A stretch of DNA of 64,000 bases. Source: a bacterium (GTDB taxonomy: Bacteria; Desulfobacterota; Binatia; DP-6). Below the pieces are notes generated by a model that was not told the DNA's origin, did no database searches, and saw nothing but the letters and a program-made list of their open reading frames with translations. The stretch is from the NCBI GenBank assembly GCA_026129405.1, contig JAHCID010000002.1, forward strand, positions 372,001-436,000. The letters are read 5' to 3'. Below are positions 18,667-27,658 of the stretch, in pieces. How positions within the stretch are numbered: position 1 is the first letter of the stretch; the number at the start of each line of letters is the position of its first letter. The position numbers were made by a program, and so were the translations under genes.

Positions 18667-19478
18667 GGCTGCCTCCGCGGGTCGTGCTTCCGTGTCTTCA
18701 TGGCCTCGAAGTAGGCGATCAGGGCGTCGAGGTCGGCGTCGGTGAGGTCCGGGTGCGCGGGCATCTTGCCGTAGCGGAACGACTCGGGGTCGCGGATGTA
18801 CGTCCTCAGCTGCGGGATCGGCCGGTACTCGACGATGCTCTGCGGGACGTTCAGGTCGGGACCGAGCGTGCCGCCCTCGCGGTTCATGGCGTGGCAGGCG
18901 ATGCAGTCGCTGCGGAAGAGACGGAACCCCGCGAACGCGGGGCCGTCGGGCGGGAGGCCGGTCGGCACGGTGTGCGGCCAGCGGCGCGCGAGATCGGTCA
19001 CCTCCACGGCGTCGAGCTGGTACGGCCATGGATAGACGTGCGGATCCTTCTGCGCCGGCCCGCTCCAGACGACGTAGAACGGCGCCGGGTCGATCGTGCC
19101 GAGGGGCGCGAAGCCGGCGGAGCGGTCCGCGTCGGCGAACGCGATCCAGCCGCCGGGCTCGGCGAGCCGCTCGGGCGATGCCGGGCGGGTGTAGCCGTCG
19201 AGCGCGCGGAAGACGACGTCCTGCCCCGCGAGCGACGCCAGCGGCGCGCCGAAGCCGAGCTCGAGGACGGCGGGCAGCGGGCAGGCGGCGTAGCGCCGCG
19301 TGCCGCCGGCGTAGGGGTCGTCGATCGTGATCACCGTCTCGCCGCAGCCGGCGCGCAGGGCCGCGAGGTCGACCCGGCGCACCTCGGCGTCGTCGCGCAG
19401 GAAGCGCAGCGCCGGGCCGTCGGCGAGCGCGACGCCAGCGCAGAGGAGGACGAGGCCGGCCGCCGGAAGGTGCCGCAT
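18663..19478 (-). CDS. Exported monohaem c-type cytochrome with an N-terminal beta domain
   Basis: 271 residues from the ATG at 19478, with GGAGG just upstream. Signal peptide about 1-19. Residues about 25-165 form a beta-rich domain (RVDLAALRAGCGETVITIDDPY, FRALDGYTRPAS, YPWPYQLDAVEV) that recalls sulfite-oxidase-fold domains but shows no molybdopterin cysteine that I can place. The C-terminal domain has the haem site CIACH (192-196) and a likely axial Met, M239, in GKMPAHPDLTDADLDALIAYF. It should be periplasmic and carry electrons. Its stop overlaps the start of the GTP cyclohydrolase II-like gene, so it is the first gene of a translationally coupled trio. Divergent from the gene at 19696. 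Confidence 0.85.
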   Translation of the reverse strand: MRHLPAAGLVLLCAGVALADGPALRFLRDDAEVRRVDLAALRAGCGETVITIDDPYAGGTRRYAACPLPAVLELGFGAPLASLAGQDVVFRALDGYTRPASPERLAEPGGWIAFADADRSAGFAPLGTIDPAPFYVVWSGPAQKDPHVYPWPYQLDAVEVTDLARRWPHTVPTGLPPDGPAFAGFRLFRSDCIACHAMNREGGTLGPDLNVPQSIVEYRPIPQLRTYIRDPESFRYGKMPAHPDLTDADLDALIAYFEAMKTRKHDPRRQP

Positions 19479-19695
19479 CGCCCTCCGGATTAGCCGAAAA
19501 GCCGGGGAGAGCCGAGCCGGCCGGCGGCCGCGGCCCGAGGTGCGCAGGCGGCTCACGGCCTCGATGTCGGTGCGCCGAGGGTCGTGCGCTTCGTCCGGTA
19601 CGGTGCGGCGGCCGGCCGCGGAAGAAAGGACTTCGCGTCCCCTGGGAACCGTGCTAGCGGGGCCCTCAGGGTCACAACACCAGGGGGGAAAGTCC

Positions 19696-21414
19696 ATGGC
19701 ACGGACCGCTCGATGGATCGTCGTCGCCGCGGCACTGCTTCTGCCCGTGGCTGCCAGTGCGCAGCCGCAGGGCAAGTGCGTCGCCGGCAAGACGAAATGC
19801 GTCGCGAACAAGTTCAAGGGCCTGCTGAAGTGTCACCAGCTCGCGGAGACGCCGGGCAAGCCGACCGATCCGAACGCGAAGGACTGCGTGACCAAGGCCA
19901 AGGCGAAGTTCGACGGCGGCGCCACGCCCGCGAAGGGATGCTTCGAGAAGCTCGAGGGCAAGACGCCCAACGACTGCGTCACCTTCGACGACACCGCCGC
20001 GCTCGAAGCGGCGGTCGACGCCTGCGTCGATCAGCTCGTCGCGGCGGTCGATCCGCCGCCGACCACGCAGAGCAAGTGCAACGCCGGCAAGAAGAGCTGC
20101 ATGTCGAAGAAGGTCGGCGGCCTCCTCAAGTGCTACGCCAAGGCGCAGACGCCCGGGAAGCCGAACGACCCGAACGCCGCGGGCTGCGTCGACAAGGTGG
20201 TCGCGAAGTTCGAGCACCCGACCACCGGCTGCTTCGCGAAGCTCGAGGCCAAGAACCCGGCCGACTGCGAGACGCTCGGGAACGCCGCCAGCGTCGAGAG
20301 CCTGATCGACGCGTGCGTGCAGGCGATCGTCGACGACCTCGCGCCGTCGTCCACGACCACCACGGTCGGCCCGGCGACCACGACCACCAGCACGGTGCCG
20401 GCGACCACCACCACGACCGTCGCCACCACCTCCACCACCACCTCGACGACGTCCACGACCAGCACCACGGCGCCGCCGGCCAATCCGACCTCGCTCGACT
20501 TCATCGCGGCGACGGGCACCGGCCTCTGCGGCGACCGCCGCCGCAACGACCTCACGGTGCTGAGCGACCTCGAGTGCAACAAGCTCTACATCGGCGGCGG
20601 CAACGCCACGGTCACGGCGAGCACCAACCCGAGCGGGGTCGTGAACCGCATCGCCATCACCGGCTGCACGGGCAACAGCTGCACGCTCGGCCCGACGCTG
20701 GCGCAGACGGGCCCGAGCAACAGCATCGAGTGCACGAACACGGGCTGCTTCTTCGGCTCGCCGGTCGCGATCCCGAACTTCGGCACCTCGTCGTGCGTGA
20801 TCAACACGTTCGCGACGCCGGTGTCGGGCACGCTCGACGTCTCGACGGGCGTGACGACCAACCTCGGCTTCAACCTCCAGTCGGCGACCTACGTCACCGG
20901 CAACAACACGCAGCCGTGTCCGATCTGCGTGACCGCCGTGCCGGGCGGCGCGTTCGCCCCTCAGCCCGGTACCTGCGACCGTGGGGCGCGCAAGAACATG
21001 GCGTGCATCAGCTCGAACCCGCAGGGCCTCTCGCGCGACTGCCAGCCGCTCAACGGCGAGGTCGATCCGGGCACCGGTCAGGCGACGCAGTTCGCCGGCA
21101 ATCTGGCGGTGAACCTGTCGCCGCTCACCACCGGCACGCGCACCGAGACGCGGCTCGATCCGAACGGCGGCCTCTTCTGCCCGGGGCAGGGTGCGGGGCA
21201 GCGCGGCTGCTTCCTCGGCGGCAACACCTGCCGGCAGGTCAATCTGAGCGGCGCGCCGTCCGGCTCCCTGCTGCCGATCGGGACGACCGCACAGGGACGC
21301 TTCGCGTCCATCTTCTGCATCCCGTCGTCGACCAGCGCCCTGCTGAACGTCGGTGCGAACCTCCCGGGTCCGGGCGCCACGACGATCGTGGCCGACCTGA
21401 GGCTGAACCCGTGA
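19696..21414 (+). CDS. Exported protein with two Cys-rich repeats, Thr linker and beta domain
   Basis: 572 residues, ATG at 19696 with a purine-rich GGGGGGAA site. Signal peptide about 1-22. Two tandem units of about 95 residues follow (about 25-118 and 122-215): each begins KCxAGKxxC, continues GLLKCxxxAxTPGKPxDPNAxxCVxK and AKF, then GCFxKLExKxPxDC, and ends VDACV-like. Next come about 40 residues of Thr-rich linker and a ~310-residue Cys-containing beta-rich domain (for example GNSCTLGPTLAQTGPSN, GGLFCPGQGAGQRGCFLGG). I know no named family for either part. Regular Lys and Cys spacing suggests small disulfide-held helical units. The gene ends at a perfect 14-bp hairpin. Role unknown. Confidence 0.75.
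   Translation: MARTARWIVVAAALLLPVAASAQPQGKCVAGKTKCVANKFKGLLKCHQLAETPGKPTDPNAKDCVTKAKAKFDGGATPAKGCFEKLEGKTPNDCVTFDDTAALEAAVDACVDQLVAAVDPPPTTQSKCNAGKKSCMSKKVGGLLKCYAKAQTPGKPNDPNAAGCVDKVVAKFEHPTTGCFAKLEAKNPADCETLGNAASVESLIDACVQAIVDDLAPSSTTTTVGPATTTTSTVPATTTTTVATTSTTTSTTSTTSTTAPPANPTSLDFIAATGTGLCGDRRRNDLTVLSDLECNKLYIGGGNATVTASTNPSGVVNRIAITGCTGNSCTLGPTLAQTGPSNSIECTNTGCFFGSPVAIPNFGTSSCVINTFATPVSGTLDVSTGVTTNLGFNLQSATYVTGNNTQPCPICVTAVPGGAFAPQPGTCDRGARKNMACISSNPQGLSRDCQPLNGEVDPGTGQATQFAGNLAVNLSPLTTGTRTETRLDPNGGLFCPGQGAGQRGCFLGGNTCRQVNLSGAPSGSLLPIGTTAQGRFASIFCIPSSTSALLNVGANLPGPGATTIVADLRLNP
20350..20470 (+). repeat. Low-complexity Thr-linker tract
   Basis: Repeated acc/acg codons within the gene at 19696, of the same kind as the tract at 11268-11487. 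Confidence 0.75.
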
Positions 21415-21420
21415 GCCGCG

Positions 21421-21453
21421 CCGCGGGAGGGGCCACCCCGGCCCCTCCCGCGG
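21421..21453. terminator. Perfect GC hairpin between convergent genes
   Basis: CCGCGGGAGGGGCC (21421-21434) and its exact complement at 21440-21453 enclose a 5-base loop. It lies just after the stop at 21414 (plus) and 26 bases before the stop at 21480 (minus), so it is well placed to end both transcripts. Confidence 0.75.
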
Positions 21454-21479
21454 CAGCCGGTCGTGCAGGTCGCGGCGCC

Positions 21480-23732
21480 TCACGGGGCGCAGCGCAGCGT
21501 GCGCCCCTTCGTCGCGCAGCCGAGTGCCGAGACGAAGCACTGGTCGCCCACGATCAGCTTCGCGCTCACGCCGGTCGCGCCGGTGACGGCGCTGCCGCGT
21601 GCCTTGGCCTTCAGCACCATGCCCGTGCCCTTCGGCTTCAGCTGGAGCAGCGTGAGGCCGCCGGCGTTGCCGCGGCCGTCCTTGTAGCGGAAGCCGCCCT
21701 TCTTCACCCGCCACCGCGGGTCGCTCGCCGGGTGCGCGAGCTCGCTGCGGTGCACGGCGTCGGCACCGGCCATGAGCTCGAGCGTGACCGCGTCGGTGGT
21801 CGACGGCGCGATCGCCGGAGCGGGGGCGAACGAGCCGGCGAGCGTCACCTGGCCCTTGGCCTTGACGCTGAGCTGCACGCCGCCGAGCGGCGCCGGGCCC
21901 GCCCCCGGCTGGCAGACGGCGTCGACGCAGGTCTCGAGACCGTTGCACGGATCGGCGTCGGGGCACGGCGTACCGTTCGGCAGCGGCGGGCCTGCCGCGC
22001 AGCGGCCGCTCTGGCAGACGCCGTCGCTCCGGCACTGGGTGGGCGAGCTGCACGACGTGCCGTCCGCGGCCGGCGTGCTCGCGGCCTGGCAGATGCCGCC
22101 CCGGCAGGTCTCCGTGCCGTTGCAGACGTCGCCGTCGTCGCACGGCGTGCCGTCGGCTTGGCCGGGGCAGGGCCCGCCGGGTGCGAGGCAGGCCGTGCGC
22201 GCGAACGGATTCTCCAGGCCGGCGAAGCAGGCGTCGGCGACGCGGCCGGCGGGGCCGGCGTAGGGCGTGAAGGCGGTGGCGTACTCGATGCGGAAGATGG
22301 CGCTGTCGGCGGTGAAGTCGTTGCCGTTGTTCTGCTTGCCGGCGACGTAGAGCACGGCGGCGCCGAACGGGCTCGGGCCCTGCGCGATCGCGGTCAGGTT
22401 CGTGAAGCTCGGGTTGTCGAAGTCGCCGTCGTCGTCGATGTCGTAGACGGCGCGGAAGTCGCCGTCGCTGTTCGAGTCGTGGAAGACGAGCGGCTCGAGG
22501 CCCGTCGAAGCGGGGAGAAAGCAGGGCGGCTCCAGGTCGACGCGGTAGATGCGGGCGCTGTCGCGCAGCAGGTAGAAGACGTCGCCGTAGAACTCGGCCG
22601 GGTAGCCGAGCCCGGTGTAGGAGCCGACGGCGGTCGGCGGCGACGCGCCGTTCGCGTGCGTCAGCACCGGTCGCTGCCAGTCGGGGTGCTGCGCGTAGAC
22701 CGCGTCGACGGTGCTGCCGCCGAGGCAGCTGGCCGCGCCGGTATTGATGCGGGTGCCCTCGAGGCACGGCCAGCCGTGGTTGCCGGCGCGCGGCGCGATG
22801 CCGATCTCCGACTCCTGCGAGTCGCCGCGGTCGGCGAACCAGAGCTGGCCCGTGAGCGGGTGCGCGTGGAGCGCACCGGGATTGCGCAGCCCGGTTCCGA
22901 AGGCGAACGGCTGTGCCCCGAACGGGACCGCGCCGGGGCCGGGCTGCGCCGGCGACGCGCCCTCGACGGCCATGCGCAGGATCTTGCCCGCGTGGTTCTG
23001 GCGGCCGTCGGCGTCGTCGATCGTGCGCGCCGGGTACTGCTTCGGGCCCTGGCAGACGTCGGTGCAGAACTGCGCGTTCTCGCCGCCCGTGAGCGGATTC
23101 GTGCCGGTGAGCAGCTGGGCGTTCCAGCGGCTGCCGCCGCCGTTGTCGCCGACCCCGAGGTAGAGGCAGCCGTCGACGCCGAAGCCGAGCGGCCCGCCGT
23201 TGCGCTGTGACGACTCGTCCGGCGGCTCGAGCGTGCGCTTCACCGTGCCGAGGTACTCGCCCGTGCCCGCCGCGTTCTCGCGATAGACGCGCACGTGCTG
23301 GTTCACCTCCTCGTCGGTCGTGGTGAGGTAGACGTAGACCAGCTTCGAGGTCGCGAAGTCCGGCGCCAGGGCCATGCCGAGCAGACCCTCCTCGTTGTTG
23401 GTGGCGCGCACGGTCTCGACCGTCGCCCACACCGTGCCCTCGTCGAGCACCGAGCCGTCGTTCTCGGCGTAGGCCGTGTAGACGCGGATCTCGGCCGTGC
23501 CCGGCACGTCCCCGCTCGTCTGCTCGAGCGCCTGGACGGCGGCGAAGAGACGGCCGTCGGGCGCGACCGCGATCGCCGAGATCGGGTTGCGCGCCAGGGC
23601 GACCGCCACGGCACGGAACCCGGGCTCGTCCAGGGTGGCGCGCACGGCGGGCGGAGTGCCGAGTGCGCAGACGAGGGCCGCGGCGAGGAGGGCGGCGCCG
23701 CGGCGCCGCACGGAGCGGGTCGAGACGCGCAT
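21480..23732 (-). CDS. Exported PQQ-dependent sugar dehydrogenase (GSDH family) with Cys-rich and C-terminal modules
   Basis: 750 residues. Signal peptide about 1-32. Residues about 40-480 form a GSDH propeller: ISAIAVAPDGRLFAAVQ, NNEEGLLGMALAPDF, NGGPLGFGVDGCLYLGVGDNGGG, NHAGKILRM, FGTGLRNPGALHAHPLTGQLWFADRG and GNHGWPCLEG. It should oxidise a sugar or polyol outside the cytoplasm using PQQ. A Cys-rich stretch follows (PCDDGDVCNGTETC, PCPDADPCNGLETC), then a ~130-residue C-terminal module with RYKDGRGNAGGLTLLQLKPKG and LIVGDQC, which resembles the N-terminal module of the second GSDH at 33517. Third gene of a minus-strand operon, 6 bases after the DUF1501 gene. Confidence 0.88.
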   Translation of the reverse strand: MRVSTRSVRRRGAALLAAALVCALGTPPAVRATLDEPGFRAVAVALARNPISAIAVAPDGRLFAAVQALEQTSGDVPGTAEIRVYTAYAENDGSVLDEGTVWATVETVRATNNEEGLLGMALAPDFATSKLVYVYLTTTDEEVNQHVRVYRENAAGTGEYLGTVKRTLEPPDESSQRNGGPLGFGVDGCLYLGVGDNGGGSRWNAQLLTGTNPLTGGENAQFCTDVCQGPKQYPARTIDDADGRQNHAGKILRMAVEGASPAQPGPGAVPFGAQPFAFGTGLRNPGALHAHPLTGQLWFADRGDSQESEIGIAPRAGNHGWPCLEGTRINTGAASCLGGSTVDAVYAQHPDWQRPVLTHANGASPPTAVGSYTGLGYPAEFYGDVFYLLRDSARIYRVDLEPPCFLPASTGLEPLVFHDSNSDGDFRAVYDIDDDGDFDNPSFTNLTAIAQGPSPFGAAVLYVAGKQNNGNDFTADSAIFRIEYATAFTPYAGPAGRVADACFAGLENPFARTACLAPGGPCPGQADGTPCDDGDVCNGTETCRGGICQAASTPAADGTSCSSPTQCRSDGVCQSGRCAAGPPLPNGTPCPDADPCNGLETCVDAVCQPGAGPAPLGGVQLSVKAKGQVTLAGSFAPAPAIAPSTTDAVTLELMAGADAVHRSELAHPASDPRWRVKKGGFRYKDGRGNAGGLTLLQLKPKGTGMVLKAKARGSAVTGATGVSAKLIVGDQCFVSALGCATKGRTLRCAP

Positions 23733-23738
23733 CGCGGG

Positions 23739-25031
23739 TCAGGCGATGAAGCCGGTGAAGGGCGTCACCGTCGGCAGGTAATCGTTGGCGTTGGCGCCGG
23801 CGAGGGTGACGAGGCCCGCGACCATGTTGGTCACGTCGAGCAGCTGGCCGTTGGTGCGCGGCTGGCCGGTGGCGAGGTCGATCTTCACGCCCTGCTGCTG
23901 GCGGTCGGTGCGGCCGTAGACCCCGGGCGCGACGCCCTTGCCGACGACCAGCATCGAGGTGAACGGATGGTGGTCCTTGCCGTTGTCGCCGTTCAGCATC
24001 GGCGTGCGCGCGAACTCGGAGCAGTACACGATCGTGGTCTGGTCGAGCATCGTGCCGCCGCCGACGCCGGGCGTCGCCGCCAGCTCGTCGGCGAAGTCCT
24101 TCAGGAACGTGAACACCTGGTTCCAGCGCGCGTTCTGCTGGGTGTTGTCGTTGTGCGTGTCGAAGCCGCCGCTCGGCTGCAGCGAGACGCTCGTCGTGAG
24201 GCCGCTCTGGAAGGCGTTGGCGAGCGACTGCGCGAGCAGCTGGCCGTTGCCCATGTTGATGTTGAGCGAGGTGGCGAGGCGCGCGAGCTTGTCGGCGCGG
24301 CCGTTGGCGTCGTGGAACTGCGCCGCCTTGCCGGCGACGAAGTCCGCCGGTGCGCCTTCGTCGAGCATGCGCTCCCATTCGAGCGCCTGCTGCACGTAGG
24401 CTTCGCCGATCGCCGAGACCGCGAGCCGGTTGTCGCGGATGCGGTTGTAGGCGATGGCCTGGCTCATCTGCCCGCCGAGACGGCCGGAGAGGCCGGCGAA
24501 CTGGCCGCCGAAGCTCTGCCCGCCGAGGAGCAGGTGCGGCAGCGGCAGGTCGGAGCCGTTGTGGCGCGCGGCGACCACCGCGAAGTCCGCGCGGGTGGCG
24601 TCGAGGTAGCCGGTCAGCACGAGCTGGCGGCTCTGGTCGTGCGCCGTCGAGCGCGTGTTGACGCCGTTGACGATCGCCGTGCGGCCGGCCCAGGCCTGGA
24701 AGAACGCGTCGACCGCCGGCCGCGTCGTCGGGTTCGACACGTAGGTGAGCGGTCCCGCGGTCGCGATCTGCGATGCCGGCAGGCCCGAGATCTCGAAGGG
24801 GACGTCGACGTCGACGCCGTCGGTCATGTCGAGCGGGTCGTGCACGTCGAGCGTCTGCGTGGGGTCCCAGCCGCCGTCGGCGAACATCATCACCATGAAG
24901 TGGGGCGTCGCGCTCTGCGCGAACGCCCGCCGCCGCAGCAGCGGGCCGGGGCAGGCGAGCAGCGCCGCGCCGGCGACCCCGAGCTTCAGCACCGCGCGCC
25001 GAGAGTAGTCCGCATTCCACGTCGTCCGCAT
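23739..25031 (-). CDS. DUF1501 family Tat-exported protein
   Basis: 430 residues, ATG at 25031 with GGAGG nearby. The N-terminus has a twin-arginine motif, SRRAVLKLGVAGAALLA, so export is probably by Tat in folded form. The rest fits DUF1501: HFMVMMFADGGWDPTQTLD at about 44-62, TRSTAHDQSRQLVLTGYLD, PSGGFDTHNDNTQQN and TTIVYCSEFARTPMLNGDNGKDHH. The family belongs to the alkaline phosphatase/sulfatase-like fold and usually lies next to large cytochrome-type DUF genes, as here (27 bases downstream of such a gene). Enzymatic role is not established for the family. Confidence 0.9.
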   Translation of the reverse strand: MRTTWNADYSRRAVLKLGVAGAALLACPGPLLRRRAFAQSATPHFMVMMFADGGWDPTQTLDVHDPLDMTDGVDVDVPFEISGLPASQIATAGPLTYVSNPTTRPAVDAFFQAWAGRTAIVNGVNTRSTAHDQSRQLVLTGYLDATRADFAVVAARHNGSDLPLPHLLLGGQSFGGQFAGLSGRLGGQMSQAIAYNRIRDNRLAVSAIGEAYVQQALEWERMLDEGAPADFVAGKAAQFHDANGRADKLARLATSLNINMGNGQLLAQSLANAFQSGLTTSVSLQPSGGFDTHNDNTQQNARWNQVFTFLKDFADELAATPGVGGGTMLDQTTIVYCSEFARTPMLNGDNGKDHHPFTSMLVVGKGVAPGVYGRTDRQQQGVKIDLATGQPRTNGQLLDVTNMVAGLVTLAGANANDYLPTVTPFTGFIA

Positions 25032-25058
25032 GATTCAGCCCTCCGCGAGGTTTCGGGG

Positions 25059-27479
25059 TCAGTAGGTGATGAGCCGCGGCGAGCGCAGCATGGCGACGAG
25101 AACGCCGCGCCAGGCCCGGACGCCCGGCTCGCCGGGCACCTGCCCGGCGCCGTCGCCCGCCTGCGTGCGATCGTTCCAGAGCGCGCCGTAGAGGTTCACC
25201 AGGCGATCCACGTGCGGCGAGTCGGGCGCCCAGTGGACGCCGTACATCCGCCGCGCCAGGCGCGAGAGCACGGCGCGGATCGCGGCCTCGTCGGCGGCCG
25301 GATCCTCGTCGCCGGCGACGCCCGCGAGCAGACGGCGCTGCGCGTCGGGCAGCGCGAGCTCGTCTTCGACCGCGGCGCTGGCCGCCAGCGCCGCGAGCTT
25401 GCGGGTGACCATCAGGACCGAGGCGTTGAGGTTGGTCGCGCGGCCGGTCACCGAGGTGCCGTTGATGCCGCCGAGGATGACCTTGAAGGCGCGCTCCTCG
25501 GTGGTGAGCAGCGGCACGGGCTCGGTGCGCGGCGGGTCCGAGTCGGGGTTGTTGTCGTCCTGATCGTCGTCGGGATTGCGCGTCCAGGTGAAGCCGGCGA
25601 CGTCGGCGACGAGCGACTCGAGCCGCTCGGGCGACGCGCGCCGCACCCAGGCGGGATCGTCGTTCGACGGCCGCTCGGTGTACGCGTTCGACGTCATCCA
25701 GCGCTTCACGAGCTTGCGGAAGTCGTGCCCGTCCTGGGTCCGCCACGCCTGGGCGATGCTCTGCACGAGGCCGAGCTCGCGGTTCGACTGCGGTTTGCGC
25801 TGGAAGAGCATCTCGAACGCGCGCCGCGTCTGGCACTCGGCGAAGCGCGGATGTCCGACGAGGAGCCGGCCGAGGTCCTGGAGGTCGGTCCCCGGCTTGC
25901 CGTAGACCGCCGGCGGCCTGAGGTTCGCCGTGCGCCAGCGCTCGGGGTTGGCGCTGAAGAAGTCGGTGCGGAAGCTCGTCCCGTTGCCGTCCTCGAGGCC
26001 GGAGGCGTTGTCGGTCGGAAAGAGGAACGACGCCATCGGGTCGAGGCGGTCGTGGCAGCCCTTGCAGTCGGCCCGCGTCGTGACGGCGCTCAGCACCGCG
26101 CCCGCGTCGTTGTTGTCGACGTCGCGGGTGACGTCGACCGGCGTGTCGAGGAAGTTGTAGCAGTGGAACACGATCGACCAGCGGTTCGCGCGCCGCCGGT
26201 TCTTGTTCGTGTTGTTGGTGTCCCAGACCTCGTAGAACGCGCTCGTCGACAGGAGGCCCGCGTGCGGGCGGCCGTCGGTGTAGTGCGTCGGCCGCCAGGC
26301 GTCGCCGGCCACGGGCTCCATCGCGTACGGCATCCGGCGCCGATTGCGCTGGAACATGGCGTTCGCGACCGTGTAGTCCGCCGTGCCGATCTCGGTGAAC
26401 GGCCGGTCGTTGTCGACGATGTACCCGATCAGCTCGAGCGCCTCGCCGTAGATCGCGTCGGTCTCGTCGCGGCGCTCGTCGTTGAAGTCCTCGCGCCGCA
26501 CGAGGAGCGCGTCGTCGTACGTGTCCTTCACCCGGGCGAGGAACTCCGGCGTGTGCAGCCACTGGTCGACGAGCGCCGGGTACACGTCGGGGTTCGCCTC
26601 GATCTGGTCGAGCTGGGCGGGCGTCGGACGCTTGCCCATGAGGTCCATGGCGGCGCGCACGGCGAGCTCCCACGAGGCCATCGGCAGCATCGGCGCGTCG
26701 GCGGGGCCGCCGCCGCACTGCCGGCCGCCGGCGACGAGGTTCACCCACTGCTCGAGGATGCCGTACTCCTCGCTGCCGGCGACGAGCCGCACGCCGCCGC
26801 CGTGGGGCAGGGCGCCGAGCGGCTTCTGGAGGATGCGCGAGGCGGGGGGATTGGCGAAGTCCACGTGCAGCGCGACGCTGTCCTGGGTCGCGAGCGGATC
26901 GCTCATGGTGACGCGGAAGCTGGTCGCCTGCGCGGCGCCGCCCTGCATGTGGCAGGCGCTGCAGATCGACAGCACGCGGCCCATCACCTGGCCGGTGAAG
27001 AACTCGCTCTCGCAGTGCTCCGGCGGATCGGCCGGCGGCACGTCGTGACGCTTCGCCATCGGCAGCTTGCCGTTCATGGTCAAAAGGCCGCCCTTCACGC
27101 GGCCCTTGCCGACGAGCGTGTCGCCGACGACCTTGCCCTTCCAGGTGAGCTTGGCGCCGGCGGCGGCGTCGACGCCCGAGAGCTTCAGCTTGCTGCCCCT
27201 CTGCGTGCCGACGACGGGGAAGAGCCCCGAGGCCGAGCCGTCGTCGAGGTTCATGGCGACGGTGCCGATGACGCTGGTCCCCGTCTGCACGAAGCTCGCG
27301 GCGACGATGCCCTGCGGGCCCCTCTTCGCCGCCAGCATGCCGTCCCACGACGCCGTGACGTCGGCCGCGGCCGCGCGTCCTACCCCCAAAAGGCCCGCCG
27401 CCAGCACGAGCGCGCCCGCCGCGCGGCGCGCTGCCCGCCGGCCGCCGAGATCGTGACGTCCCACCCAGGTCATCCGCAT
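25059..27479 (-). CDS. Large exported protein with two c-type haem motifs, DUF1501 partner
   Basis: 806 residues from the ATG at 27479 (a second ATG at 27473 is equally possible). A twin-Arg-rich N-terminus and hydrophobic stretch (GALVLAAGLLGVGRAAAA) signal export. Residues about 40-140 are a small lipocalin-like beta module (ASWDGMLAAKRG, LTWKGKVVGDTLVGKGRVKGG). Two haem c motifs follow: CSACH near residue 178 and CKGCH near 475. The body resembles the DUF1549/DUF1585/DUF1588 group of planctomycete and myxobacterial proteins (TCQxRRAFEMLFQRKP-like region, LVKRWMTSNAYTERPS), but I cannot name the exact DUF. With DUF1501 and the PQQ dehydrogenase it forms a tight operon, consistent with extracytoplasmic oxidation. 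The last two points are inference. Confidence 0.78.
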   Translation of the reverse strand: MRMTWVGRHDLGGRRAARRAAGALVLAAGLLGVGRAAAADVTASWDGMLAAKRGPQGIVAASFVQTGTSVIGTVAMNLDDGSASGLFPVVGTQRGSKLKLSGVDAAAGAKLTWKGKVVGDTLVGKGRVKGGLLTMNGKLPMAKRHDVPPADPPEHCESEFFTGQVMGRVLSICSACHMQGGAAQATSFRVTMSDPLATQDSVALHVDFANPPASRILQKPLGALPHGGGVRLVAGSEEYGILEQWVNLVAGGRQCGGGPADAPMLPMASWELAVRAAMDLMGKRPTPAQLDQIEANPDVYPALVDQWLHTPEFLARVKDTYDDALLVRREDFNDERRDETDAIYGEALELIGYIVDNDRPFTEIGTADYTVANAMFQRNRRRMPYAMEPVAGDAWRPTHYTDGRPHAGLLSTSAFYEVWDTNNTNKNRRRANRWSIVFHCYNFLDTPVDVTRDVDNNDAGAVLSAVTTRADCKGCHDRLDPMASFLFPTDNASGLEDGNGTSFRTDFFSANPERWRTANLRPPAVYGKPGTDLQDLGRLLVGHPRFAECQTRRAFEMLFQRKPQSNRELGLVQSIAQAWRTQDGHDFRKLVKRWMTSNAYTERPSNDDPAWVRRASPERLESLVADVAGFTWTRNPDDDQDDNNPDSDPPRTEPVPLLTTEERAFKVILGGINGTSVTGRATNLNASVLMVTRKLAALAASAAVEDELALPDAQRRLLAGVAGDEDPAADEAAIRAVLSRLARRMYGVHWAPDSPHVDRLVNLYGALWNDRTQAGDGAGQVPGEPGVRAWRGVLVAMLRSPRLITY

Positions 27480-27658
27480 GATCCAACCCCGTGGCAGGGC
27501 GTGTGCGCCTCCCCATGGCGGTGGGGCACGAGGCCCCGCGCCTGGTGAACCTGGCGCGCGGCCGGACCCGTCCCGATGGTGCCGCTGCCCTGCATGCTGG
27601 GTCGACGAGGATGCAACCGATATGCCCCACGGCCCTGCGGCACGCGCCGCGGCGCCGC

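Noticed and set aside
18663-19478. Cytochrome N-terminal domain as an active molybdopterin enzyme
   Set aside because: The beta pattern is suggestive, but no molybdenum-ligating Cys in the usual context is visible and the domain is too short.
19672-27630. Minus-strand open frame of more than 2600 codons
   Set aside because: It crosses four well-supported genes in other frames and has no domain; a shadow of high GC content.
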